From a virus: a stretch of DNA of 48,397 nucleotides. The stretch lies in the IMG/VR virus record IMGVR_UViG_3300044616_000832, positions 1-48,397 of that record; one strand, 5' to 3'. Below the pieces are notes generated by a model, which saw only the letters and a list, made by a program, of their open reading frames with translations, was not told the DNA's origin and searched no databases. A program made the position numbers and the translations under genes. Positions 23,592 through 32,096 of this stretch are shown piece by piece. The first letter of the stretch is position 1, and each line of letters opens with the position of its first letter.

Positions 23592-24263
23592 ATGAAAATA
23601 CAACAGCCAAGTAAAATTGAGAAAATCGAAGTTGAAAAACTAATCCCCTACGCAAGAAACAGCCGAACCCATAGCGATGCTCAAGTGGCGCAAATCGCCG
23701 CAAGTATTCGTGAATTTGGTTTTAACAATCCTGTCCTTATTGGGCCTGATAACGACATCATCGCTGGTCATGGCCGAGTATTGGCCGCAAGAAAACTTGA
23801 GCTTACAAGTATTCCTTGTATCAAACTCGGACATCTTACCGAAAACCAGAAACAGGGATTTATTATCGCTGACAATCGTATCGCCATGAATGCCGGATGG
23901 GATGATGAAATGTTAAAACTTGAAATAGCAAAACTAAAAAATGAAAACTTCAATTTAGATTTGATTGGTTTTTCATCAGCTGAATTAGATGTGATGATAG
24001 GATCATTAGATGGTGAAAAGGTAACAAATCTAAAAGATGAATGGACTGGCATGCCAGAATATGAGAAAAAGGAAATTTGTTTTAGAAATGTTGTAGTAAA
24101 TTTTGATAATGCCGAGGATGTTACAGAATTCTTCAAAATAATTGGTCAGGATTTCACAGATAAAACAAAATCCATTTGGTTCCCTAAAAAAGAAAAAGAT
24201 ATTGTCATAGATACAATGTGGATTGATGAAGAAGCAATTGACAATTCAGATGAACAGGAATAA
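23592..24263 (+). CDS. ParB-like N-terminal domain protein
   Basis: 223 residues. The first 120 form a ParB/sulfiredoxin-like domain: VEKLIPYARNSRTHSDAQVAQIAASI, then FGFNNPVLIGPDNDIIAGHGRVLAARKL, then IPCIKLGHLTENQKQGFIIADNR. In other genomes this domain sits beside or fused to DNA methyltransferases. Here the C-terminal 100 residues contain no methyltransferase motif. The next gene, overlapping by 14 bases, encodes a TET-associated-type glycosyltransferase, so the domain may guide DNA modification. The pair is visibly more AT-rich than terminase and portal. Confidence 0.8.
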   Translation: MKIQQPSKIEKIEVEKLIPYARNSRTHSDAQVAQIAASIREFGFNNPVLIGPDNDIIAGHGRVLAARKLELTSIPCIKLGHLTENQKQGFIIADNRIAMNAGWDDEMLKLEIAKLKNENFNLDLIGFSSAELDVMIGSLDGEKVTNLKDEWTGMPEYEKKEICFRNVVVNFDNAEDVTEFFKIIGQDFTDKTKSIWFPKKEKDIVIDTMWIDEEAIDNSDEQE

Positions 24264-25134
24264 CTACCCACAATTCCCATTATACATTCCATCTAAAGGG
24301 CGAAGTCAATTTATGATGACATCGCAGGCATTAACAAAAATGGGGGTTCATCATAATATAGTTGTCGAACCACAAGAAGTTAAAAAATATCAGAATGCCG
24401 TAAGGCAAATGAATTTATTAACAAATGTAATTGAATTAGATATGTCGTATAAATCAAAATATGAATTATGCGATACTCATGGATTAAAAAAATCCACAGG
24501 ATCAGGTCCGGCTCGTAATTTTATTTGGGATCATTCTATTTCAGAAGGTCACAAATGGCATTGGATTATGGATGACAATATTCGTGAATTCTGGCGAATG
24601 ACTAAAAATAAAAGAATAAGAACTACCTGTTGCGGTTTTTGGAAAGCAATGGAAGATTTCGTTTTAAGATATATCAATGTTGGAATGGCTGGTCCATGCT
24701 ATTCAATGTTTGGATTTGGGCCAAAAGAACCATTTTGCACAAATACAAGAATTTATTCATGCAATTTAATCCGAAATGATATTCCATTTAGATGGCGAGG
24801 ACGATATAACGAAGATACGATTTTATCATTGGACATGTTAAAACAAGGATGGTGTACCATTCAATTTTATACATTTCTTCAAGGCAAAATTGCGACACAA
24901 TCTATGACAGGCGGCAATACAACCGAAATTTATCAAGATGGCACAATGGATAAATCTAAAATGCTTGTTAGAGAACACCCTGATGTTGCAAAAGTCGTTT
25001 GGAAATATAAACGATGGCACCATTTTGTTGATTATACCCCATTCAAAAAAAATAAATTGATTAAAAAGAAAAATCTTAATATTGATCGATCTCCTAAAAA
25101 TTACGGAATGAAATTAGTAACATTGGCTCAATAA
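24250..25134 (+). CDS. TET-associated-type glycosyltransferase (TAGT-like)
   Basis: 294 residues from the ATG at 24250, inside the end of the ParB-like gene. Motifs match the TAGT family as I remember it: YIPSKGRS at 12-19, IVVEPQE at 37-43, GSGPARNFIWDHSISEG at 84-100, HWIMDDNIREFWR at 104-116 with the metal-binding DD, RYINVGMAGPCYSMFG at 140-155, and RWRGRYNEDT at 181-190. In phages such enzymes are proposed to glycosylate oxidised or hydroxymethylated bases made by TET/JBP dioxygenases. No TET-like gene is seen in this window, so the acceptor base is unknown. Confidence 0.75.
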   Translation: MNRNNYPQFPLYIPSKGRSQFMMTSQALTKMGVHHNIVVEPQEVKKYQNAVRQMNLLTNVIELDMSYKSKYELCDTHGLKKSTGSGPARNFIWDHSISEGHKWHWIMDDNIREFWRMTKNKRIRTTCCGFWKAMEDFVLRYINVGMAGPCYSMFGFGPKEPFCTNTRIYSCNLIRNDIPFRWRGRYNEDTILSLDMLKQGWCTIQFYTFLQGKIATQSMTGGNTTEIYQDGTMDKSKMLVREHPDVAKVVWKYKRWHHFVDYTPFKKNKLIKKKNLNIDRSPKNYGMKLVTLAQ

Positions 25135-25138
25135 AATT

Positions 25139-25717
25139 ATGGCTAAACCAATTTGGGGCATGGTCCCTCCGGGGGGATGGCATTATCAGGACGGCGATGT
25201 TACGCTTGAAGGCTGGAGCCTTGATAATCTTTACGATGTTGTTAGGAACTATCGCGCTGAAAACAATCTTCCGCTTGGCGATGTTGTTGGAGATGTTAAT
25301 TCTTTCGTTTGTGGTAATTTCCCAAATTATTGTCATGGCGTTGATATGGTTGTTGTTACCAGCGTCGAACAGCCGAACCAGCAAACAGAACTTCTTACAG
25401 ATATTACAGTTTGGGCAAAGAATACCCTCACAACCAACAAGCGAATTGATTTCGTCACGGATGAATTGGCTGAAGCGAGAGCCAAGGTCTGCGCCAAATG
25501 TCCAAAGAATGTGAAATGGCGTAGTGGGTGCCAATCCTGCATAACAGCAACGGAACGGCTATCTGTAAGCATACGGCAAGCGCGGGAAACAAAAACCTCG
25601 CGTTCTTTGGGAGGCTGTTCTATAATGCGCCACGACAACCGGAGTGCTGTGTTTTTCGACAAAAACAATTTTAACAAACCGCAAAACTTGCCAGCAAAAT
25701 GCTGGCTGAATCAATAA
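25139..25717 (+). CDS. Conserved phage protein with C-terminal zinc-ribbon
   Basis: 192 residues just upstream of portal. The N-terminus (PPGGWHYQDGDVTLEGWSLDNLYDVV) and FPNYCHGVDM look like a conserved phage family I cannot name. Residues about 118-140 have two CxxC pairs (VCAKCPKN and GCQSCIT), followed by later single cysteines, suggesting a zinc site. It shares one base with the portal start (TAATG). A virion-associated or assembly role is likely from its position. Confidence 0.6.
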   Translation: MAKPIWGMVPPGGWHYQDGDVTLEGWSLDNLYDVVRNYRAENNLPLGDVVGDVNSFVCGNFPNYCHGVDMVVVTSVEQPNQQTELLTDITVWAKNTLTTNKRIDFVTDELAEARAKVCAKCPKNVKWRSGCQSCITATERLSVSIRQARETKTSRSLGGCSIMRHDNRSAVFFDKNNFNKPQNLPAKCWLNQ

Positions 25718-28143
25718 TGGCTAACACTATCAAACCAATTCCCGCAGAAGTCAGCAACGCATACGCAACGAAAGCTCCAAGGATTCGTGATGGTTCTGAT
25801 AAAAACCAACGGGTAGCTTTGGAAATCAAAGAGCAAAAAGTCAACGATTCTGGCGAGGTTGTTGATAAAGAAACTTTAGAAGTCCGCAGAACTTTCCGTG
25901 ACGCTTCCCAAGCCCATTCGGCCTATAAGCGTCTGAAACAGCAAAATGTTGAACGAAACAAAAAGAACGCTCTGATTCAAAAGAAGTTGAACAATGAGCC
26001 GCCATACAGCCCAAAGAAACTTGAAAGTATGGGGCAAAACTGGCGAAGCAATCGCCCGACAGGCTTCCTTTCAATTCTCGTCAGCCGGATTCAGCCACCT
26101 TTCAAAACAGTCATTGAGGCATCAACAACGCTGACATACAGCAAGTATCCAATTAACAGCGTTGATGCCGAGCAAAAGACCAAGGTATTCCGTGAAGAAA
26201 TTACCAAGACAATTCGCGGATGGAGCGGTCACAACGATTTGTTGGCGCAAATTGTCCATGAGAACACTACATTCGGATTTACCGGAATGTGTTGGGATGA
26301 CACCCGCGATTGGAAGCCAGAATTTCTGCGACAAGATTATACATTCTTCTCAATCGAGACTCCGCAGAATGTTGATGCAACTCCAATTTGGGCAAGAAAA
26401 CGCAGATATCAAATCGCTGAACTTCTTCCTATTCTGGAAGACGCCGAACTATCCGCTCTTGCCGGATGGCATATCAAGAACCTCGTAAAAGCCATCAACA
26501 ACGCTCGTCCTGCCGGAAGAACGCTCGACAGCGACGATGACGCTCGCCGATATGAGGACTGGATGCGTGAAGGTTCTTATGGGGCATCCTACGAAAACGA
26601 TGCGAAATATGTTGAGCTTGGCGAGTTGTTGGTAAAAGAGCCAACCGGAAAGATCAGCCGATTCTTGTTTGACGATAAGACAGGCGATGAAATATGCACG
26701 CAACTTGATCGCTATAATCGAATGTCAGATTGCTTGGCATTGTTTGCTATCGAAGTCGGTTCAGGTTCTTTGATGTCAAGTCGCGGAGCTGGCCGCGACC
26801 TATACAACACCCACATTGCCGTTGATAAGGCGAGGAATCTAATCATCGACAATACCTATCTTCGCGGAATGTTACTGCTCCGCAAAACTGCAACAGCAAA
26901 AAATGGCGTTGCTCCGCTGACTGTGAATCATCCGGTAGCTTTCATTTCCGAAGGCTACGAGGTTGTTCAACAGCAAATGCCAGCGGATGTTGAGGATTTC
27001 ATTCGCCTCGATCAATTCGTCAGCGGATTGGCGGAAATCCAAGTTGGAACATTCCTGCCATCGTCTGCCATGGGAATTCAAACTGGCGACAAAACAGCCA
27101 GCGAAATCAACCGAGTTGCAGCGATTGAGAACCAAATCCGTGAAGGAATCCTTTCGCGCTGGGCGTTTCAATATTCCCAATCAGTTCAGCGTATGCAACG
27201 AGGAATTTGCCATCCTGAACACATTCGTGCGGCAAGTGAAATCAAGACATTGCTGGATGTTGCGAGAGTTCAAAACCCTGCCGCTGTTTGGGGGAAACGA
27301 GATGTTGTCGAAGCGTTCCTTGAATCTGAACTTGAAGTTCCTTCTTTTGTTGTTCCGTTTGAAATCCCTCGGCATTTGGACGAGGACGCAGTTGATTGCT
27401 GTTTGCGTATGCTCGAAAGGAATCTTCCTCCGAGCGATATTTTGTTGATGGCTTACTCGCCAGCACAAGAATTGTTGCCGGATATGCTGGCCCAAGACAA
27501 TGCGATTCTGGATTTGTTGATTCAACGCTACATGGGCAATCCTTCGATCAACCAAACCGAATTGATGAAACTTGATTGGAGCCGCAAAGTCGGTCAGGAA
27601 ATTGCCAACAGCGTTCTCGTTCCGCCTGATATGGTTCAGGCTAACGCGATTGAAGCCACACGCCAGCAAGTTATCGAGTTGCAAAGCATCATGGCAGGCC
27701 AAGAGGTTCCCGTGTCGCCTCGGGACGATGACGATATTCACTTGCAGACGCTCACGCAAAAGCTGATGCCAGTCATTGCTAACGCTCCGGAAGGTTCTCT
27801 GCCTCCTGAAATGATTCAGCCGTTTACGAGAGCGTTACAGCACTACATGACGCATATCCAACAAGCCGAGGGCAAAGGCATGGATAAAAAGAAACTTCAA
27901 CTCTTCAAAGAAGGATTGAAAATGGCCTATGACAAATTGACAGCAGGAATGAATGTTCCTCCTGTTGATCAAATCATGCCTGCCGCCGCTGGCGCAGGAG
28001 GAGGCGGAAGGGGAGGCGGAGGAAGAAGGCCATCAGTAGCGCAAGCAAATATGGCAGGAGAGGCATTGGCCGCATCCTCACCAAGTCAACTCGGAGAAAT
28101 CAATCAGATTGCCGCTCCCGGAAAACCTCCAACAGCCGCTTAA
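25717..28143 (+). CDS. Portal (head-tail connector) protein
   Basis: 808 residues, the long size class found in T7-like phages with extra C-terminal length. It lies downstream of terminase. The middle contains portal-type patterns: GDKTASEINRVAAIENQIREGILSRWAFQYSQSVQRM near residues 460-500, and LLPDMLAQDN with later helical repeats. The C-terminus has a glycine-rich tail with a run of glycines and two arginines (about 765-775). The protein forms the dodecameric DNA gate. The start overlaps the previous stop; an upstream non-ATG start is less likely. Confidence 0.75.
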   Translation: MANTIKPIPAEVSNAYATKAPRIRDGSDKNQRVALEIKEQKVNDSGEVVDKETLEVRRTFRDASQAHSAYKRLKQQNVERNKKNALIQKKLNNEPPYSPKKLESMGQNWRSNRPTGFLSILVSRIQPPFKTVIEASTTLTYSKYPINSVDAEQKTKVFREEITKTIRGWSGHNDLLAQIVHENTTFGFTGMCWDDTRDWKPEFLRQDYTFFSIETPQNVDATPIWARKRRYQIAELLPILEDAELSALAGWHIKNLVKAINNARPAGRTLDSDDDARRYEDWMREGSYGASYENDAKYVELGELLVKEPTGKISRFLFDDKTGDEICTQLDRYNRMSDCLALFAIEVGSGSLMSSRGAGRDLYNTHIAVDKARNLIIDNTYLRGMLLLRKTATAKNGVAPLTVNHPVAFISEGYEVVQQQMPADVEDFIRLDQFVSGLAEIQVGTFLPSSAMGIQTGDKTASEINRVAAIENQIREGILSRWAFQYSQSVQRMQRGICHPEHIRAASEIKTLLDVARVQNPAAVWGKRDVVEAFLESELEVPSFVVPFEIPRHLDEDAVDCCLRMLERNLPPSDILLMAYSPAQELLPDMLAQDNAILDLLIQRYMGNPSINQTELMKLDWSRKVGQEIANSVLVPPDMVQANAIEATRQQVIELQSIMAGQEVPVSPRDDDDIHLQTLTQKLMPVIANAPEGSLPPEMIQPFTRALQHYMTHIQQAEGKGMDKKKLQLFKEGLKMAYDKLTAGMNVPPVDQIMPAAAGAGGGGRGGGGRRPSVAQANMAGEALAASSPSQLGEINQIAAPGKPPTAA

Positions 28144-28155
28144 AAAACAAACAAT

Positions 28156-28455
28156 ATGGAAATAAAAAAACTAAAAACACGCGAAAAAAATAACGAGAAA
28201 AAAGAACCAGCTAAATTGAAACAGCTTCCTTCGATGAAAGAGAAAGAGGAAGAACTTGATTCTTTGCTTTCTGCCGAGGAACAAGCCGCATACGAGAGGC
28301 TTGAAAAACAGGGGATGAGCGACCAAGGCATCGTCAGCCCAAAAGAACTTAAAGAGTTCGGAAAAGATGTTTATCGCGGCGTTAAAGCTAAAGCGAAAAA
28401 AGTTGCCGAAAAAGTTAGTGCCATGATTGGCAAATCCAAAGACAACGAGAAATGA
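28156..28455 (+). CDS. Small charged hypothetical protein, 99 aa
   Basis: 99 residues rich in lysine and glutamate, with a helical segment (DSLLSAEEQAAYERLEKQGMS) in the middle and a basic helical C-terminus (KAKAKKVAEKVSAMIGK). It sits between portal and a set of small virion-type proteins and overlaps the next gene by four bases. Likely a virion or assembly factor; no family is recognised. Confidence 0.55.
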   Translation: MEIKKLKTREKNNEKKEPAKLKQLPSMKEKEEELDSLLSAEEQAAYERLEKQGMSDQGIVSPKELKEFGKDVYRGVKAKAKKVAEKVSAMIGKSKDNEK

Positions 28456-28691
28456 CTTGGGAACAATCTGATTCAAATAGATTTCGGGAATACCTGAACA
28501 AAAACCAAGGGAAATTGTTTTCATTCCTGAAAACACGAATCCCGCGAGTTGATGGCAAAACGATTGAAGAAGTCGCTTTGCAGGCTAAATACAAAGAAGG
28601 ATTTGAATTTGCTTTGAGGGAAATGGACGATCTTGCAATGTCGCAGGAAACAAAGGATGATCCATCTTCTGGAACATTCACAACAATGTAA
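28452..28691 (+). CDS. Hypothetical protein, 79 aa
   Basis: 79 residues with the patterns FREYLNKNQGKLFSFLKTRIP and VALQAKYKEGFEFALREMDDL. I have seen similarly shaped small phage proteins in this position between portal and scaffold, but no function is known. It overlaps the 99-aa gene (ATGA) and is followed two bases later by the next start. Confidence 0.6.
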   Translation: MTWEQSDSNRFREYLNKNQGKLFSFLKTRIPRVDGKTIEEVALQAKYKEGFEFALREMDDLAMSQETKDDPSSGTFTTM

Positions 28692-28693
28692 TT

Positions 28694-28855
28694 ATGAAAC
28701 AAGGACTCTACGCAAACATTAACGCTAAACGCAAACGCATCGAAGCTGGGAGCGGAGAAAAAATGCGCAAACCCGGATCGAAAGGAGCGCCAACCGCCAA
28801 ATCATTCAAAGAGGCGGCAAAGACAGCGAAGCCAGTAAATAAAAAGAAAAAGTAA
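28694..28855 (+). CDS. Small basic conserved phage protein (LYANI...KMRKPGS type), 53 aa
   Basis: 53 residues, very basic. It contains GLYANINAKRKRIEAGSGEK and MRKPGSKGAPTAKSFKEAAK. This pattern occurs in many phages between portal and capsid genes, function unknown; I rate recognition as strong. The stop shares one base with the next start (TAATG). Confidence 0.75.
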   Translation: MKQGLYANINAKRKRIEAGSGEKMRKPGSKGAPTAKSFKEAAKTAKPVNKKKK

Positions 28856-29106
28856 TGGCTGAAATAAAAAAGCGGTTCACGAAAATCATAGTCAACAAGG
28901 CGACCGGAAGGACACGAACTGTCAAATACGGGCAAGCTGGAAAAGCTAAAGATGGCAAGGATCGTATCCGTCCCGGAACAAAAAAAGGCGATGCCTATTG
29001 CGCTCGTTCGCTAAAGATCAAAGGAGATTGGAAAAAAGACCCAAACTCCCCGAATAATTTGTCTCGTAAAAAATGGCGGTGTCGCGGGGCAAAATCAATG
29101 AAGTGA
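28855..29106 (+). CDS. Conserved small phage protein (GDAYCARS...NLSRKKW type), 83 aa
   Basis: 83 residues, strongly basic, with GDAYCARSLKIKGDWKKDPN and NLSRKKWRC. Very widespread in phage genomes next to the small KMRKPGS-type protein, as here. The two highly conserved cysteines may bind a metal. Function is unknown, but likely virion-linked from its position. Confidence 0.75.
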   Translation: MAEIKKRFTKIIVNKATGRTRTVKYGQAGKAKDGKDRIRPGTKKGDAYCARSLKIKGDWKKDPNSPNNLSRKKWRCRGAKSMK

Positions 29107-29139
29107 TAATTAAATACTAAAATACCAACAAATATAAAT

Positions 29140-30384
29140 ATGGAAGATAACGAAAAATCAGAAATGGATGTGACGGGATTCGGGAATCCATCACTTGACG
29201 CAGATAGAATTGATGATGAAACCGACGCGCAAATTGATGATGCGTTGGATGCCGCATTATCTGAAACCGGAGAATTAGGAGATGCTGGAATTCCAGATGA
29301 AGAACCAGTTTTAGAATCCCAAGAACCTGCGCCTGAAGAACCGCAAATCCCAGCAGAGCCTCAAACGCAGGAACCAACTGCTCCGCAGGTTGAAATTGAT
29401 CCTGAAATTTCCGCCATTGAACAGCCGCGAAATCTTTCAGAAAAAAATCAAAGCAACTGGCGCAAACTGCAGGAAACAGCTTCAAATTACAAACGCCAAG
29501 CGCAAGAAGCAGAGGCCATGCGTTCCAAGTTGCAGGAATACGAAACCAAACCTCCGCTCCCATCAGATTACGAGGATTTGCGCCAATTCCGCGCCATCTT
29601 CGATGTTCAGTCTGATCCTGAATTCCAAGAGAAATACGATAAGCCAATCAATCAGGCTAAAAACCAAGTTTATTCTATCCTCAAGAAACATGAGGCTTCG
29701 GATGAATTGATTCAAAAAATTGAAGCACAGGGTGGCCCTGACAAGATTAGCCAAGAATGGTGGGTCAATAATGTGATCAACAAATTGCCGCTGACCGATG
29801 CTGAACGGCTAAAACGCGGGTTGGTTGATGTTGCCGATCTGCAAGAACGCAGAGTTGCGGAGGTTCAGAAATCTGCGGCTAACGCCGAACAGTATTACCA
29901 GCAAAGAGGTGAAGCGGCAGTTGAGTGGTTCGCCAATCAGGAGAACGAAATTTTCCAGTATGTGCAGAACAAAATCGTTGAGCAAAAAGCTGATTGGGCA
30001 ATGCGTAAAGAAGTTCCTAAAAACGCAACGCCGGATCAGGTAAAGGCGATTCAATCGCATAATGAGCTTGCGGGAAATGTGGAGAACCTTTTCGTGTCCG
30101 CATTGTGGCCAAAAACATCACAGGAACGAGCCGATGTCGCCGCCGCCGCCGCGATGAGTCATGTTCTGTCGAACCAACTTCGCGTAGAGCAAACGGCAAA
30201 GCAAAAAATGCAACAGCAGTTGAAGCAACTAACAGAAGAAAATACTCGCCTCAAGGGGGCTGGTAAGTTGCCGAAACAAAATCTTGCAACCGCATCCAGC
30301 AACAAGCAAACAAGCACCAATGATCGCTTGAAAATGTCTTCGCTCGACGCCATTGATCTTGGTTTGGATGAGGCGGGAGCTTAA
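29140..30384 (+). CDS. Putative capsid scaffolding protein
   Basis: 414 residues upstream of the capsid gene. The first 110 are acidic and proline-rich (EEPVLESQEPAPEEPQIP). The middle and end are long charged helices predicted as coiled coils (QNKIVEQKADWAMRKEVPK, then QTAKQKMQQQLKQLTEENTRLK). Scaffolding proteins have such acidic/helical make-up, and its place between portal and capsid fits. There is no protease motif. Two hairpins follow directly after the stop. Confidence 0.6.
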   Translation: MEDNEKSEMDVTGFGNPSLDADRIDDETDAQIDDALDAALSETGELGDAGIPDEEPVLESQEPAPEEPQIPAEPQTQEPTAPQVEIDPEISAIEQPRNLSEKNQSNWRKLQETASNYKRQAQEAEAMRSKLQEYETKPPLPSDYEDLRQFRAIFDVQSDPEFQEKYDKPINQAKNQVYSILKKHEASDELIQKIEAQGGPDKISQEWWVNNVINKLPLTDAERLKRGLVDVADLQERRVAEVQKSAANAEQYYQQRGEAAVEWFANQENEIFQYVQNKIVEQKADWAMRKEVPKNATPDQVKAIQSHNELAGNVENLFVSALWPKTSQERADVAAAAAMSHVLSNQLRVEQTAKQKMQQQLKQLTEENTRLKGAGKLPKQNLATASSNKQTSTNDRLKMSSLDAIDLGLDEAGA

Positions 30385-30387
30385 TCC

Positions 30388-30429
30388 AACTGTCAAGCAA
30401 TTCTTGACAGTTGTCTGGTAATACCGGAC
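30388..30429 (+). terminator. Tandem hairpins after the putative scaffold gene
   Basis: First hairpin: AACTGTCAAG (30388-30397), loop CAATT, CTTGACAGTT (30403-30412), a perfect 10-bp stem. Second: GTCTGGT (30413-30419), loop AAT, ACCGGAC (30423-30429), 7 bp with one G-T. They abut with no gap and lack a T-run. They may be a partial terminator or an RNA-processing/stability element that sets the level of scaffold versus the downstream glycosyltransferases. Confidence 0.55.
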
Positions 30430-30468
30430 ATCCTCGAATTTAATCAATAAACAAATAATTTTTATCTT

Positions 30469-31488
30469 ATGAGCCAAACCAAAATGTCCCCTGACGAGAA
30501 AATCACCGCGATTGCATTAGATCAACCCGATCCATTCGCTCGTCCCGGACAGCCTGCCAAAAGCGTAGCAAAATCTCCTGCAAGACCGCAGAGGGACTTT
30601 TCTCATCTTGATGAACCTTTGCCAAAGCAAGAGCAAAAAAAAGAGGAGGTTGTCGTTAAAACGGATGAACCAGCTAAAAAACGAGGAAGGAAAACCAAGA
30701 TTCTTGAATCGGTAGAGGCTCCAGAGCCAAAATTGGAAGAAATTCCAAAAATTGAAGAAATTATTGTGGAATCTCGCAATCAAGAAGGCATGCCGTCTTA
30801 TCGGACTGATTTTTCTGGTCGTGATATATTCGTTGGATGCGCTTGGTATAAAACAACCAATCCGGTCACTTGTTTTGCGCTGATTGCTTTGGCTTTGGAC
30901 TTTGGCCGAGACAAAATCCGTTTCGATATGGAACTTGGTGATGCGATGATTTATCACGCAAGGAATCGTTTGGCTCAAAAATTCCTTGAAACGGAAGCCA
31001 AGTATCTTCTGATGATTGATGATGACATTATTCCAAGTATCGGCAGGCCTCCTTGGATGAGAGCAACTGTTCATGCCGCGAGAAATGTCATCGACTTGCC
31101 GCTTCAACGCCATATTGTGCATCGTCTGTTGAATTCTGGAAAAACATTGATTGGCGGAGCGTATTTCGGAAGACAAGAAGGCGGGAAATTGATGTGTAGC
31201 GATCAATCGCTGGCGAAAAATGCGCGGCAATACGATGATTTCATTGTTCCGGTTGATTGGATCGGAACCGGATGCTTGATGATTCACAGAAAAGTATTCA
31301 CGGACATGCAAGAAAAATTCCCTGAACTTGCGACCAATGATCCTCTCGCCCCATTTGATTATTTCCTACCAATGAAAGGGCATGTTGGAGAAGATGTCGC
31401 GTTCTGCCACAGGGCAAAACAAGCGGGACACCAACCGCATATTGACCTTGGAACACCAATTTACCATGTCGGCTACAAAACCTACTGA
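30469..31488 (+). CDS. GT2-like (GT-A) glycosyltransferase with disordered N-terminus
   Basis: 339 residues. The first 110 are charged and proline-rich (KKRGRKTKILES), probably disordered. The GT-A domain follows: RDIFVGCAWYKTTNPVTCFAL, then MIYHARNRLAQKFLETEAKYLLMIDDDIIPS with the metal-binding DDD, then LIGGAYFGRQEGG, VDWIGTGCLMIHRKVF, and VGEDVAFCHRAKQAGH. Many phages carry this fold. The donor is unknown. It starts a second glycosyltransferase island just before the capsid gene and shares one base with the next start (TGATG). Confidence 0.8.
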   Translation: MSQTKMSPDEKITAIALDQPDPFARPGQPAKSVAKSPARPQRDFSHLDEPLPKQEQKKEEVVVKTDEPAKKRGRKTKILESVEAPEPKLEEIPKIEEIIVESRNQEGMPSYRTDFSGRDIFVGCAWYKTTNPVTCFALIALALDFGRDKIRFDMELGDAMIYHARNRLAQKFLETEAKYLLMIDDDIIPSIGRPPWMRATVHAARNVIDLPLQRHIVHRLLNSGKTLIGGAYFGRQEGGKLMCSDQSLAKNARQYDDFIVPVDWIGTGCLMIHRKVFTDMQEKFPELATNDPLAPFDYFLPMKGHVGEDVAFCHRAKQAGHQPHIDLGTPIYHVGYKTY

Positions 31489-32096
31489 TGAAGCCTAAAA
31501 TTTACGCTTATTACGAGTCAATCCAGACAAGAAACCAACCAGAGGAATTTGCTTGCGCGAATATCTGGAAAGAATCTTGGGAAAAACATGGATGGGAAGC
31601 TGTGATGCTCAACAATAGCCATGCTAAAGGAAGCATGCTGCATCAAAAATTGATTTCAAAAATCCTAAAAACGATGCCGCTTCTTTCTTTAGAAGATCAA
31701 AACAATTTACAGCGTTTAGCTGTTCGTTTTTCGCGTTGGTGCGCTCTCCATGCCGCTCGCGGAGGTTGGATATCTGATTATGATGTCGTGAATATTGGTT
31801 TCACTCCAGAAGACGCTGAAAAAATGGCCTCTGTTGATGCGTTGATTATCATTGGTGACCCAAGGGCATATTTGATTCACGCAAACAACGAAATTTGCGC
31901 TGGTTCTATCAGTAAATTTATTTCTGGAGACATTATGAACGGGAATAATGTGAAATCCGAGTCAGAAATCCTAAATTTCAGCAAAGAATACGAGGATATG
32001 AACAAAAAAATTGTTCATGCTCGAAAATTTGATGGTAAAACGAAATCGGAAACCATGAAATCAATTTATGGACAATTCATTTCCGTTCCGGCGTAG
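31488..32096 (+). CDS. GT32-like glycosyltransferase
   Basis: 202 residues, starting inside the GT2-like stop. Residues about 20-105 resemble the OCH1/GT32 catalytic core: EEFACANIWKESWEKHGWEAV, then RFSRWCALHAARGGWISDYDVVNI with the DxD metal motif as DYD. It is shorter than the usual 250-300 residues, and the last 60 residues are not recognised. Such enzymes transfer mannose or similar sugars. It overlaps the next start by 29 bases. Confidence 0.65.
   Translation: MKPKIYAYYESIQTRNQPEEFACANIWKESWEKHGWEAVMLNNSHAKGSMLHQKLISKILKTMPLLSLEDQNNLQRLAVRFSRWCALHAARGGWISDYDVVNIGFTPEDAEKMASVDALIIIGDPRAYLIHANNEICAGSISKFISGDIMNGNNVKSESEILNFSKEYEDMNKKIVHARKFDGKTKSETMKSIYGQFISVPA

Noticed and set aside
30404-30432. 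TTGACA as a promoter after the scaffold gene
   Set aside because: The hexamer is part of a perfect hairpin arm and there is no -10-like sequence at 16-18 bases (GACATC at the expected place).
29117-31311. Antisense frames of 176 and 264 codons opposite the scaffold and GT2-like genes
   Set aside because: They are shadows of well-supported + strand genes. No other gene in the window is on the minus strand.
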